NCBI GenBank assembly: GCA_020632995.1
Contig: JACKEN010000008.1
Coordinates: 186,001 to 250,000 of the forward strand
DNA length: 64,000 nucleotides
Direction: 5' to 3'
From: Deltaproteobacteria bacterium
GTDB taxonomy: Bacteria; Myxococcota; Kuafuiibacteriia; Kuafuiibacteriales; Kuafuiibacteriaceae
Part shown: one piece after another, positions 44,410-53,206 of the stretch
Layout: each line of letters begins with the position of its first letter
How positions within the stretch are numbered: the first letter of the stretch is position 1
The notes under the pieces: model-generated
Databases searched by the model: none
The model's input: the letters and a program-made list of their open reading frames with translations, nothing else
Told to the model about the DNA's origin: nothing
Made by a program: the position numbers and the translations under genes

Positions 44410-46320
44410 CTAGTCGGGGTTCTCACCGAACATGCGCAAGAAACCCACCAAGACCGCGGTGCCGACGCCGATCAGCAGCCACGGCGGGGCCCCGAGGCTG
44501 TACGGGATGTAGCCGAAGATCAGCGCCACGATGGCACAGAGCACCGCGTAGGGGCCCTGGGTGCGGGTGTGATCCACGTGATCGGAGGCGCTCGCGATGC
44601 TCGAGAGCACCGTGGTGTCCGAGATCGGCGAGCAGTGATCGCCGAACACCGCGCCGGCCAATACGGCCGACGAGGTGCCGAGGAGCACCGACTCGAAGCC
44701 CGCGGTGCCACCGTGGAGCGCCACCACCGGGATCACGATCGGAAACAGGATCGCCATGGTGCCCCACGAGGTGCCGGTGGCGAAGGCCATCAGCGCGGCG
44801 AGCAGGAACGTGACGCTGGACAGCGCCCAGGCCGGGATCGCGCTCCCGGCCAGCTCGGCCACGAACGCGCCGGCCTTGAGATCGTCCATCACCTTGCCGA
44901 TCGACCAGGCCAGCGCGAGCACCACCACGGCCAGGATCATCGCCCTGAGGCCGTTCACGAAGGCGGTGATGCTCTGCTCCATCGACAGCGCCTTCGCCAC
45001 GACCGAGAGCACCAGGGCGAGCGAGGCGCTCGCCGCCCCCGCGTACACCAGCGCGTCGTAGGAGGCCGCGTTCCCGAGGATGAAGCCGAGGGTGCGCGTC
45101 AACCCGGCCTGCCGTGCGGCAAGATAGGTTGCTGGGTCCGAGGCCGCGGCGTCGAGCCCGGTGAACACGAGCACCGCGAGCACCGTGCCCACCAGCACCA
45201 CCAGGGGCAGGCCGGCCAGCCACCAGCGGGGTGGGGCGTTCAAGCTGGCCTCCGCCTCCTTCATCAGCCCGGCGTCCATCAGGGGGGCGCCGCCGTCGCG
45301 GATGAGCTTGCCCTCGCGCCGGGCCCGGCGCTCCGCCTTCAGCATCGGGCCGAAGTCCCGGCCCATGATCGCCACCACCACCACGAAGATCAGGGCCAGC
45401 CACTGGTAGTAGCGGGAGCCCAGGCCGGACAGGAACACCTCGTAGGGGTCGCGCTGGATGCCCGCCGCCTTCATCGCGTCACCCAGGACCGAGACCTCGT
45501 AGCCGATCCAGGTGGAGATCAGCGCGAGGCTCGAGATCGGCGCGGCGGTGGAGTCCACGATGTACGAGAGCTTCTCGCGCGAGATCTGCAGGCGGTCGGT
45601 GATCGGCCGCATCGTGGTGCCGATGAGGAGCGAGCTCGCGTAGTCGTCGAAGAAGACGAGCATCCCCATGCCCCACGTCGCGAGGCTCCCCGAGCGCGCG
45701 TCGTGGGCCCGGCGCGCCACCGCCTGCACGATCCCGTTGGTGCCGCCGTTCACGCTGATGATCCCCACCAGGCCCCCCATGAGCAGGGTGAAGGTGATGA
45801 TCTTGATCTTGTCCCCGTCCGCCACCACCGCGGTGACGATGTCGAGGCTGCCGGGGAACGCGCCGAGGAAGCTCCCGCTCAACAGCCACGCCCCCAGCCA
45901 CACCCCGCCGAAGAGCGACAACAGCACCTGCCGCGTGGTGAGGGCGAGGACGATGGCCAACAGCGCGGGCAAGAGCGACCACAGGCCGGCGAGGGCGGGC
46001 ACCTCGTGCCGGGTCTCGATCACCCCGTCGCCTATGGTGAACGCGGCCGACGTCAAGTCGACTCCAGGGAGCTCGGCGACCCCGTCGGCGGTGCTCACCG
46101 AGGCGGTGAGGGTGAGGCCCTCGAAGCGGAGGGGGCGAGCGTGGTCCTTCACGAGGCGCCCCTCGGCGTCGACCGCCCGCACCTTCACCCCCTCGACCCC
46201 GGTCGCGCCCACCCAGACCCGTCGATGGGGCCAGGTCACCTCGAAGCGCGTCACCTGGGCCGAGGCCAGGTGGGGGGTGAGCAGGGACAGGAAGAGCAGG
46301 ATGCCTTGCAGGAGCCTCAC
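44410..46320 (-). CDS. NhaC-family Na+/H+ antiporter with N-terminal periplasmic domain
   Basis: 636 residues from GTG at 46320, which overlaps the upstream stop as GTGA. A signal peptide (LLFLSLLTPHLASAQ) and a ~90-residue beta domain precede eleven to twelve membrane helices. NhaC-type signatures include FFDDYASSLLIGTTMRPI (~225), DSTAAPISSLALISTWIGYE (~255), FATGTSWGTMAILFPIV (~500) and GAVFGDHCSPISDTTVLSS (~545), with charged residues inside helices. It probably exchanges Na+ (or another solute) for H+ across the inner membrane. If the Rnf complex in this window pumps Na+, the two could share a sodium circuit. Confidence 0.85.
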   Translation of the reverse strand: MRLLQGILLFLSLLTPHLASAQVTRFEVTWPHRRVWVGATGVEGVKVRAVDAEGRLVKDHARPLRFEGLTLTASVSTADGVAELPGVDLTSAAFTIGDGVIETRHEVPALAGLWSLLPALLAIVLALTTRQVLLSLFGGVWLGAWLLSGSFLGAFPGSLDIVTAVVADGDKIKIITFTLLMGGLVGIISVNGGTNGIVQAVARRAHDARSGSLATWGMGMLVFFDDYASSLLIGTTMRPITDRLQISREKLSYIVDSTAAPISSLALISTWIGYEVSVLGDAMKAAGIQRDPYEVFLSGLGSRYYQWLALIFVVVVAIMGRDFGPMLKAERRARREGKLIRDGGAPLMDAGLMKEAEASLNAPPRWWLAGLPLVVLVGTVLAVLVFTGLDAAASDPATYLAARQAGLTRTLGFILGNAASYDALVYAGAASASLALVLSVVAKALSMEQSITAFVNGLRAMILAVVVLALAWSIGKVMDDLKAGAFVAELAGSAIPAWALSSVTFLLAALMAFATGTSWGTMAILFPIVIPVVALHGGTAGFESVLLGTSSAVLAGAVFGDHCSPISDTTVLSSIASASDHVDHTRTQGPYAVLCAIVALIFGYIPYSLGAPPWLLIGVGTAVLVGFLRMFGENPD

Positions 46321-46880
46321 GAGCCGAACACCGCGTACCCCAGCACGAGCCCCACCGCCACCCCCGCCGCGAACGCCGCTGCCGCGAGCGGCCACGGAGA
46401 CGGCGTGGTCAGCTGGGGCCGCGGGACGATGACGGTGGGGGCGTTGGAGGCGTTCTGCTTCACCGGGGCGGCGGGCGCCGCGTCGACCTCCCACACGTCG
46501 ATGCGGTGGATGCGCAGGAAGCCGCGCAGCTCGGCGAGGAGGCGCTCCCACTCCGGGGGCTCGAGGTCGAGGGCCCGGCCGAAGCGGGCCTGGTGCACCT
46601 GGTCGAGGGACTTCAGCGACTTCACCTCGCTCCGGTGCATGGTGGTGTCGACCCAGCCCACCACCAGGCTCTGGTGCGGGTCGTCGTCGCTCACCAGCAC
46701 CAGGGACTGCCGCGCGTGCCGCCCGCCCGCGGTGCTCGGGCCGTCGGGCTCCTGCAGCTTGAGCCGGCGCACCGGGGTGCGGCCGAAGCGCAGGGCGGCG
46801 AACTTGTAGCTGAAGAGGTCGGACAGCTCCATCGCCTGCTGGGCGTGAACGGTGCGGGAGGGCTCGCGGGACGACGACAT
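46317..46880 (-). CDS. Tail-anchored membrane protein of unknown function
   Basis: 187 residues. The soluble N-terminal ~135 residues include SLVLVSDDDPHQSLVVGWVDTTMHRSEVKSLK and a Pro/Trp/Glu segment, followed by a linker and a single C-terminal membrane helix (WPLAAAAFAAGVAVGLVLGYAVFG). Its stop overlaps the antiporter start by 4 bases, so the two are translationally coupled and this protein may regulate or assemble with the transporter. I recognise no family. Confidence 0.6.
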   Translation of the reverse strand: MSSSREPSRTVHAQQAMELSDLFSYKFAALRFGRTPVRRLKLQEPDGPSTAGGRHARQSLVLVSDDDPHQSLVVGWVDTTMHRSEVKSLKSLDQVHQARFGRALDLEPPEWERLLAELRGFLRIHRIDVWEVDAAPAAPVKQNASNAPTVIVPRPQLTTPSPWPLAAAAFAAGVAVGLVLGYAVFGS

Positions 46881-46949
46881 GCAGGGCTCCGCCCCGTATT
46901 ATCCCCGTCTGACGTCCCCCGCGCGACTTTTCCTTCGCTCTGGTAATCA

Positions 46950-48617
46950 TTGGGGGTGGGCTTCAAGGACCTCCTGGACCGGAAGCTGGGCCCCATGCGG
47001 GGTTTGGTCGCCCGCCCCCAGCGCGCCCCGACCCCCGAGCTCGATCCCGAGGCGGTCTGGTACCGCCGGGCCGCGGGGCTGGAGTTCCGGTTCCGCCCCG
47101 ACGAGAGCTGGAGCGAGCTCGACGTCCTCCCCCCGGACCACCGGCGGGCCCCGGTCCGGCTCTCCCTGGCCCGCGCCGCCGCCCTCGGCGGCCTGAGCGC
47201 CTGGCGCCCGGCGGCGGAGCTGGCGGCGGAGGGCCTGCCGACCAAGGTCCTGTGGGGCTGGGCGGGGGAGGACCTCGTGAACTACGCCGAGGCGGACCCC
47301 GGGGTGCCCCTCAGCGGCCGGGCGGGGGCCCTGGCCGAGGCCGAGGACGCAAGGGGCATTGCGGTGCGGCGCTCCGCCTGGCCCACCGCGGCGGTCGAGA
47401 CTGCGGTCCATGTGGCCCCCATGCCCTTCATGCCCCGGGGCCAGGACCTCGAGGGCGCCACCCTGGTCGGCCTGCGGGTGGCGGGCCTGGAGCGGGGCCA
47501 CGAGGTGCTCGGGGCCACCCTCACCGGCTCGGCGCGCACCGGCCAGCTCCTCCGGGACCTCTGGCCGCGCCTGAGCGGGCGCCATACCCGGTCGGAGATC
47601 CTCGGGTTCTTCGACAAGGGCAGGGCCCGGGACGACGCGGGCAAGCTCCTCGAGCTCCTCGACGCCCTCACCTTCCTCGAGGCCCGGGGCTCGCCCCCCG
47701 AGCCCGCCGTCCGCCTGGCCGCCCCCGCCGAGTCCCAGGTGACGTGGCTCGGCCACGCCGGGGTCCTGGTGCAGGGGGGCGGGGCGAGCATCCTCATCGA
47801 CCCGCTCTTCTTCTCGGCGAGCGAGCCCGAGGCCCCCTGGACCTGGCCCAAGAAGCCCGACCCCCGCGCTCTCCCGCCGGTGGACGCGGTGTTCATCACC
47901 CACGGTGACAACGATCACCTCAACCCGAACACCCTCCTGCACCTGCCGCGGAGCACCCCGATCTACCTGCCCAGGACCGGCGCCTACCCGCCGCCCTTCC
48001 AGGTCGACATGCAAGGTATCCTGCGCGTCCTCGGCTTCACCGAGCTCTACCCCCTCGCGGAGGGCGACGTGGTGTCGGTCGGGGGCCTCAGGGTGGAGGC
48101 CTGCCCCTTCGTGGGCGAGGACTGGGACCTCGCGCTCGCCCAGCTCACCTACCTGGTCGAGGCGCCGGGCTTCGTGACCTACTACGCGTCCGACTCCGCC
48201 CGCATGGACTTCCTCTACGAGGCCCTGGCCGCCCGCCTGTACCCGGTGGATCTCGCCTTCATGGGGGTGAGCGGCGCGGCGGAGCCGATGGTGAGCCCGC
48301 CCGAGCTCGGCTACGGCAACTTCTACCAGGACTGGATCCCCCCCGCCGCCCGGGCCCACTGGCGCCAGCACTGCGCCGGCCCCGAGGACGCCGCGCGCTC
48401 GGTGGGGATCTTCAAGCCGCGCTACGCGTTCGGCTACGCGGCGGGCGGCGGCTCCTTCGTGCCGATGGCCTACTGCGACCGCGGCGACCACGACGCGTTC
48501 GCGGCGCGCCTGGCCGAGGCGGGCGGGGCCACCAAGGCGGTGTCCCTGCCGATGGGCTACCCGGTGACGAAGGCGGCGCTGGCCGAGCTGCCCGCGCACT
48601 CCAGCCACCCGCGCTGA
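46950..48617 (+). CDS. Metallo-beta-lactamase-fold hydrolase with N-terminal extension
   Basis: 555 residues from TTG at 46950 or, more likely, GTG at 46956. The first ~260 residues are an Ala/Leu/Arg-rich domain I cannot name. It includes TRSEILGFFDKGR, resembling a winged-helix or ligand-recognition segment. The hydrolase domain begins at ~263 with VTWLGHAGVLVQGGGASILIDP, then FITHGDNDHLN (the HxHxDH-type metal motif in its HGDNDH form), and YYASDSARM and a late His region. The HGDNDH variant is typical of UlaG / CMAH / NAPE-PLD-like branches. Substrate unknown; cytoplasmic. Confidence 0.75.
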   Translation: MGVGFKDLLDRKLGPMRGLVARPQRAPTPELDPEAVWYRRAAGLEFRFRPDESWSELDVLPPDHRRAPVRLSLARAAALGGLSAWRPAAELAAEGLPTKVLWGWAGEDLVNYAEADPGVPLSGRAGALAEAEDARGIAVRRSAWPTAAVETAVHVAPMPFMPRGQDLEGATLVGLRVAGLERGHEVLGATLTGSARTGQLLRDLWPRLSGRHTRSEILGFFDKGRARDDAGKLLELLDALTFLEARGSPPEPAVRLAAPAESQVTWLGHAGVLVQGGGASILIDPLFFSASEPEAPWTWPKKPDPRALPPVDAVFITHGDNDHLNPNTLLHLPRSTPIYLPRTGAYPPPFQVDMQGILRVLGFTELYPLAEGDVVSVGGLRVEACPFVGEDWDLALAQLTYLVEAPGFVTYYASDSARMDFLYEALAARLYPVDLAFMGVSGAAEPMVSPPELGYGNFYQDWIPPAARAHWRQHCAGPEDAARSVGIFKPRYAFGYAAGGGSFVPMAYCDRGDHDAFAARLAEAGGATKAVSLPMGYPVTKAALAELPAHSSHPR

Positions 48618-48623
48618 GGCGGG

Positions 48624-49811
48624 CTACCAGCCGGTGAGGGCGCGGATCTGAGCCTCGAGCGCGTCGGCCATGATCGCATGGGTCGTCGCGCTGGGGTGGT
48701 AGTCACAGCCGTAGCCGTTCGCGCCGTCCTGCGAGGCGAGGTCGAGGACGCGGACGCGCGCGTCGCCGAGCGCGCCCGCGACCGCCTGCAGGTGTGCAAG
48801 GTGACCTGCGTGGTCTGCGTCCGTGAGCATCGGGCTCGAGGCGAGGATGATCCACGCGCTCGCATAGTGGCCGCGGATGACACCGACGAACGCTGCGAGC
48901 TGCTCCTCGAAGGCCACGCCCGGATCGCCCACCGAGTAGTCGTTGGTGCCGAGGTTGATCACCACGACGTCCGGGACGTACTGGTCGAACCCGTAGGCCG
49001 AGCTCGCGTCGTCGGCGAACGTCCGCAGGTAGAGCTCGGGCAACAGACCGTCGGTGTCGCCGCCATAGTTGCGCACGACGCCCTTGCCCGAGTACGCGAT
49101 CGCGACGTGCGCGGCGTCGAGCGCCGACGCCGTGAGGGCGCCGAAGGCGTGGGTCTCGGCCTCGGTGTCGGCCGAGAAGGGGCACTCGGCGCCCGGGCCG
49201 AGCACGCCGTACCCGCAGGTCATCGAGTCTCCGACGAACTCGATGAAGCGCGCGGGCGCGGGGGTGGGCACCAGGGGGGCCCCGCTGAAGCCACGAAAGC
49301 GCGTGACCCCGAAGAAGGACTCCGTCCGCCGCGTGATGGCGACGTCGTGCTGCCCGGCGGCGAGCCCGCTCGCGAGCACGTAGGTCCCGCTGCCCGCGCT
49401 CGGCGTCAGCACGTCGACCACCGCCCCGTCGATCTCGACGTCCAGGTGATCGCTCCCGGTGCCGTCGAGCGAGACCGAGAGCTCGGTGCCCTCGAAGCGC
49501 GCGCGGACCGAGCTGCCGGGCCACGCGAAGCGCGCGTCGTTCGGCGCGGTGATCTCGAAGCGCCCGATGAAGTGGACCTCGGAGAGCGGGGTCGTGCCGC
49601 CGTCGACCGACGCGTCGGCGACCTCGCCGCCGTCGCGTTGCTCACCCGCGTCCGCGACTTGGCCCGCGTCGGCGCCCGCGCCCGCGTCGGCGCCCGCGTC
49701 GGTGATCGCGCCCGCGTCCAGCCCCGCGTCCGAGGCGCTCGACTCGGCGCAGGCGGCGAGCGCGAGGGTGGCGAGGGTCGACATGAGCAGCGACGCGCTA
49801 CTGAGCCGCAC
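48624..49811 (-). CDS. GDSL/SGNH carbohydrate esterase lipoprotein (CE2-like)
   Basis: 395 residues; GTG at 49811 or ATG at 49784. Lipobox ATLALAAC, then an Asp/Ala/Gly linker (~25-75), a jelly-roll domain (FIGRFEITAPNDARFAWPGS, ~80-180), and an SGNH domain. The SGNH domain has FVGDSMTCGYG (nucleophile Ser, ~195), VVINLGTNDYS (~295) and GCDYHPSATTH near the C terminus (catalytic His). That jelly-roll plus SGNH order matches carbohydrate esterase family 2, which removes acetyl groups from plant polysaccharides. Anchoring outside the cell suits polysaccharide scavenging. Confidence 0.88.
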   Translation of the reverse strand: MRLSSASLLMSTLATLALAACAESSASDAGLDAGAITDAGADAGAGADAGQVADAGEQRDGGEVADASVDGGTTPLSEVHFIGRFEITAPNDARFAWPGSSVRARFEGTELSVSLDGTGSDHLDVEIDGAVVDVLTPSAGSGTYVLASGLAAGQHDVAITRRTESFFGVTRFRGFSGAPLVPTPAPARFIEFVGDSMTCGYGVLGPGAECPFSADTEAETHAFGALTASALDAAHVAIAYSGKGVVRNYGGDTDGLLPELYLRTFADDASSAYGFDQYVPDVVVINLGTNDYSVGDPGVAFEEQLAAFVGVIRGHYASAWIILASSPMLTDADHAGHLAHLQAVAGALGDARVRVLDLASQDGANGYGCDYHPSATTHAIMADALEAQIRALTGW

Positions 49812-49867
49812 CCGACGAGGATATCCGGATCACGCCACGATCGCTGAATCTTCGCCCCCGTAGGTTC

Positions 49868-50752
49868 TCACGCGCCCCTGGCCGCGATCGCGGCGGCCAT
49901 CGCCAGGCGCCGGCGGGCCGCGTCGGCGTGCAGGCCCTCCACCAGCTGGCCGTCCACCACCGCCACCCCGCGCCCCTCGGCCGCCGCCGCGTCGATCGCG
50001 GCGATGACGCGGCGGGCGTGGGCCAGCTCGGCCTCGGAGGGCGCGAAGACGCGGTTGGCCACCGGGATCTGGGCCGGGTGGATGAGCCCCTTGCCGTCGA
50101 AGCCGAGGTCGCGGCCCTGCTGGCAGGCCGCCTCCATGCCCGCGTCGTCGTTCAGCACGAAGTGGACGCCGTCCCACGCCCGCACCCCGTGGGCGCGGGC
50201 GGCGAGGACGCACTGGGCGAGGGCGGGGATCAGGGTCCAGCGGTCCGGCGGGTGCGCGGCACCGAGCGCCTTGGCGAGGTCCGCGGTGCCCACCATCAGC
50301 CCGGCCACCCGCGGGTGGGCGGACGCGATCTCGGCCGCGCGGAGCACCGCGATCGGGGTCTCGATCATGCAGACGATGGTGAAGCCCGCGGGCGCCCCCG
50401 CCGCCGCGAGCGCCTCGGCGGCCGCTTGTACCTCGGCCGCGGACTCCACCTTGGGCATCACCACCCCGTCTGCTCCGCTCACGGCGGCGGCGGCGAGGTC
50501 GTCGGCCTGCCACGGGGTGCCGGCGCCGTTGACCCGGATGAACACCTCTCGCGGCCGGTACTCGGGTAGACCCGCTGCCTTGCAAGCCGAGTTGCGCGCG
50601 GCCTCCTTGGCCGCGGGCGCGACGCCGTCCTCGAGATCGAAGATCAGGGCGTCGGCGTCGAGCTGCGCGGCCTTGGCCAGGGCGCGGGCGTTGGAGGCGG
50701 GCACGTAGAGGGCGCTGCGGGACGGGCGCGCCGCGTCGGGGGTGTGGGCCAT
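49868..50752 (-). CDS. HpcH/CitE-family CoA-ester lyase
   Basis: 294 residues. RSALYVPASNARALAKA (~12-28), DALIFDLEDGVAPAAKEAAR (~34-53, with metal ligands), FIRVNG (~71), VVMPKVES (~97), CMIETP (~126) and GLMVGTADLAKALG (~149) are the full set of CitE/malyl-CoA lyase motifs. It cleaves or forms a C-C bond in substrates such as (citra)malyl-CoA with Mg2+. No citrate lyase alpha or gamma subunits are nearby, so a stand-alone citramalyl-CoA or malyl-CoA type role is more likely than citrate lyase. Cytoplasmic. Confidence 0.88.
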   Translation of the reverse strand: MAHTPDAARPSRSALYVPASNARALAKAAQLDADALIFDLEDGVAPAAKEAARNSACKAAGLPEYRPREVFIRVNGAGTPWQADDLAAAAVSGADGVVMPKVESAAEVQAAAEALAAAGAPAGFTIVCMIETPIAVLRAAEIASAHPRVAGLMVGTADLAKALGAAHPPDRWTLIPALAQCVLAARAHGVRAWDGVHFVLNDDAGMEAACQQGRDLGFDGKGLIHPAQIPVANRVFAPSEAELAHARRVIAAIDAAAAEGRGVAVVDGQLVEGLHADAARRRLAMAAAIAARGA

Positions 50753-50872
50753 GGCGTGCCTCTACCCCGAACCGCGGCGACCTCCAAGCCGGGCCGGACC
50801 ACCCTGAGGCGGTGGACGACGCGGTGCACCCCCGGCTCCGCGGGAGGGCGTAGAGTCGGCCCGGCAACAACC

Positions 50873-51619
50873 ATGGTCACCTCCTTCTCCGCCGTCGACA
50901 TCGTCTTCCGCCGCGACACCCTCTGGCGCGCCATCTCCTTCCACAACGCCCTCGTCTCCACCAACGACTACCTGGTCCAGCTCCCCGCCTCCGAGCAGGA
51001 GGGGCTCGTGGTGGTGGCCGACGCCACCGAGGGGCACGGCCGCTGGACGCGCCCCGCGGACCAGGCCGGGCGCACCCTCCTCGCGAGCTTCCTCGTCCGC
51101 TTCTCCACCCAGCGCCCCGAGGTAGCCACCGCCGCGTTCGGGGTGGCGCTCCTCAACGCATGTCAACACGTCTTGCCCGCGTGCGAGCTGCACTGGCCCC
51201 ACGGGATCTTCGTTGGAGGCGAGCGGGTGGGTGGCGTGCGCATCGACCTGGCCCACGACATGCTCGCGGTCGGAGTCGGCATCGACCTCGACATGCGAGG
51301 CGTCTCGACGGACGGCGCGCGTCGAGGGAGCTCCCTCGCCGAGGCGCTGGGCGCCGACGTCGACCGCTGGACGCTCCTGAGCGACCTGATGCTCGAGATG
51401 GACGCCCAGGTGCGCCGCGCGCGCGAGGCGCCGGAGGCGCTGTTCGCGGAGTACCGTGAGCGCTGCGCGAGCATCGGCCGGATGGTCACGGTCCGCAGCA
51501 GGCCAGGCGAGGCCACCGGGCGCGCCACCCGCATCGACGCAGAGGGCCACCTCGTCCTCGACGTGGAGGGCCGGGCCCGGGTCATCGTGGGGGGGGAGGT
51601 CGAGTCGTTGGTCTCGTAG
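50873..51619 (+). CDS. Biotin-protein-ligase-like protein lacking the KWPND lysine
   Basis: 248 residues from ATG at 50873; no N-terminal DNA-binding domain. The catalytic-domain layout of BirA is kept: SFHNALVSTNDYLVQL (~22), ADATEGHGRWTRPADQAGRTLLASF (~50-74, equivalent to GRGR-x-W), and a C-terminal SH3-like domain (GRATRIDAEGHLVLDVEGRARVIVGG). But the normally invariant KWPND segment reads HWPHG (~105-109), losing both Lys and Asp, although the following GGERVGGVRID matches. It may be inactive in biotinylation or use a different adenylate. It is 21 bp upstream of the short Hsp70 gene, probably in one operon. Confidence 0.75.
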   Translation: MVTSFSAVDIVFRRDTLWRAISFHNALVSTNDYLVQLPASEQEGLVVVADATEGHGRWTRPADQAGRTLLASFLVRFSTQRPEVATAAFGVALLNACQHVLPACELHWPHGIFVGGERVGGVRIDLAHDMLAVGVGIDLDMRGVSTDGARRGSSLAEALGADVDRWTLLSDLMLEMDAQVRRAREAPEALFAEYRERCASIGRMVTVRSRPGEATGRATRIDAEGHLVLDVEGRARVIVGGEVESLVS

Positions 51620-51640
51620 CGGCTTGGGCTATCATGGGGC

Positions 51641-53203
51641 ATGGGCGCGCCCGTCATCGGCATCGATCTCGGCACCACCTCCACTCGAGTCGCGGTGGTG
51701 GAGGACGGCATCCCGCGGGTCCTCCAGGACGAGGCGGGCCGGAGCGCGATGCCGGCCATGTTGGCGGTGACCGCGGAAGGAGCGCTCCAGCTGGGCTACG
51801 ACGCGGCGGCGCAGGCGGTCTCCAACGTCGAGGGCGTCGTCTACGCCGCCAAGCGCCTGATCGGTCGCCACTGGGCGTCCCCACCGGTGGCGGACGCGCT
51901 CGGGACCAAGCCGTACCGGGTGGTGGAGGGCCCTCACCACGACGTCCGGGTCGACCTCCGGGGCTCGGTCCTCGCCCACCCCGAGGTCAGCGCGCACCTC
52001 ATCCGGGCCATGAAGGCGCGGGCCGAGGGGCACCTCGGCCAGGGAGTAGAGCGCTGCGTACTCTCGGTCCCCGCTCACTTCGACCCGGACCAGCGCCAGG
52101 CCACCCGCGACGCCGCGCGGATCGCCGGGCTGGAGGTCGCGCGGCTGATCAGCGAGCCCACCGCGGCGGCCCTGACCTACGGGCTCGGCGTGCAGGCCGA
52201 GCGCACGGTGGCGGTGCTCGACCTGGGGGGCGGGACCTTCGACGCCTCGGTGGTGCGGGTGGGGCCGGCTGGGGCGGAGGTGATCGCCACCGCAGGTGAT
52301 ACCTACCTCGGGGGCGAGGACCTCACGGACCGCGTCGTCCAGTGGCTGGGCTCTGCCTTCAAGTCCGAGCACGACATCGATGTCCGGCGGCGCCGGGTGG
52401 CCCTGGCCCGGCTCCGCGAGGCGGCTGAGGCGGCCAAGGTCACCCTCTCCCATGCGGATCAGTGCGAGATCGATCTACCCGCCGTCGTCGCGGGGCCCCA
52501 GGGGAGCTTAGATCTGCAAGTAACGTTGACGCGTGCGGAGCTGGAGGCGCTCTCCTCGGACATCGTCGAGCGGTGCGTCGCTCTCAGCAGCAAAGCGTTG
52601 AAGGCCGCAGGCCTGGTTGCCGAGGGGCTCGATGACGTCGTCCTGCTGGGTGCCGCTACCCGCATGCCCATGGTGCAGCGAGCGGTCCGAGCGTTCTTCG
52701 GGCGCGCGCCCGTGGCCTCGGTCCACCGCGATGACTCGGTGGCCCTGGGAGCGGCCCTCCTGGGCGCATCGCTCGCCGCGGGCGGTGTCACCCGGGTCGT
52801 GGACATCACCCCGCGCCACCTGGGCCTGGTGGACGCTTGGTCGGTCGTCGAGCACGACGTAGAGGCCTATCAGACCGTGATCACCGCCAACTCCCCGCTC
52901 CCCACGGTCGCCACGCAGGTCTTCCCGACCACACGCGACGACCAGTCGACGATCATCATCATGGTCTATCAGGGCTCCTCCCGGAGGTGGGACCAGAGCG
53001 ACCTCCTCGGTGAGCTCCTCATCACCGATCTCCCGCCGGCCCCAGTGGGGCAGGTCGAGGTCCAGGTCACGGTCGAGCTCACCGAGGATGGGCTCGTCGG
53101 CTACTCGGTCCGCGACGCGAAGCGTGGAACCGACCTGCCTTTCGCGGTGACAGCTACCCCGCAGCTGAGTGACGACGAGCTCCTCGCCATGACCATGAAG
53201 TAG
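51641..53203 (+). CDS. Short Hsp70/DnaK-family protein
   Basis: 520 residues against ~640 for DnaK. The ATPase domain is complete: IGIDLGTTSTRVAVV (~6), SVPAHFDPDQRQATRDAARIAGLEVARLISEPTAAA region (~140-175), DLGGGTFDASVV (~190), VVLLGAATRMPMVQ (~335). A beta substrate-binding half follows (DITPRHLG at ~385), but the helical lid is missing; the protein ends shortly after it. Such lidless Hsp70s act as specialised chaperones or cytoskeletal-like factors. It follows the BirA-like gene by 21 bp; no dnaJ or grpE is adjacent. Confidence 0.88.
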   Translation: MGAPVIGIDLGTTSTRVAVVEDGIPRVLQDEAGRSAMPAMLAVTAEGALQLGYDAAAQAVSNVEGVVYAAKRLIGRHWASPPVADALGTKPYRVVEGPHHDVRVDLRGSVLAHPEVSAHLIRAMKARAEGHLGQGVERCVLSVPAHFDPDQRQATRDAARIAGLEVARLISEPTAAALTYGLGVQAERTVAVLDLGGGTFDASVVRVGPAGAEVIATAGDTYLGGEDLTDRVVQWLGSAFKSEHDIDVRRRRVALARLREAAEAAKVTLSHADQCEIDLPAVVAGPQGSLDLQVTLTRAELEALSSDIVERCVALSSKALKAAGLVAEGLDDVVLLGAATRMPMVQRAVRAFFGRAPVASVHRDDSVALGAALLGASLAAGGVTRVVDITPRHLGLVDAWSVVEHDVEAYQTVITANSPLPTVATQVFPTTRDDQSTIIIMVYQGSSRRWDQSDLLGELLITDLPPAPVGQVEVQVTVELTEDGLVGYSVRDAKRGTDLPFAVTATPQLSDDELLAMTMK

Positions 53204-53206
53204 CGC

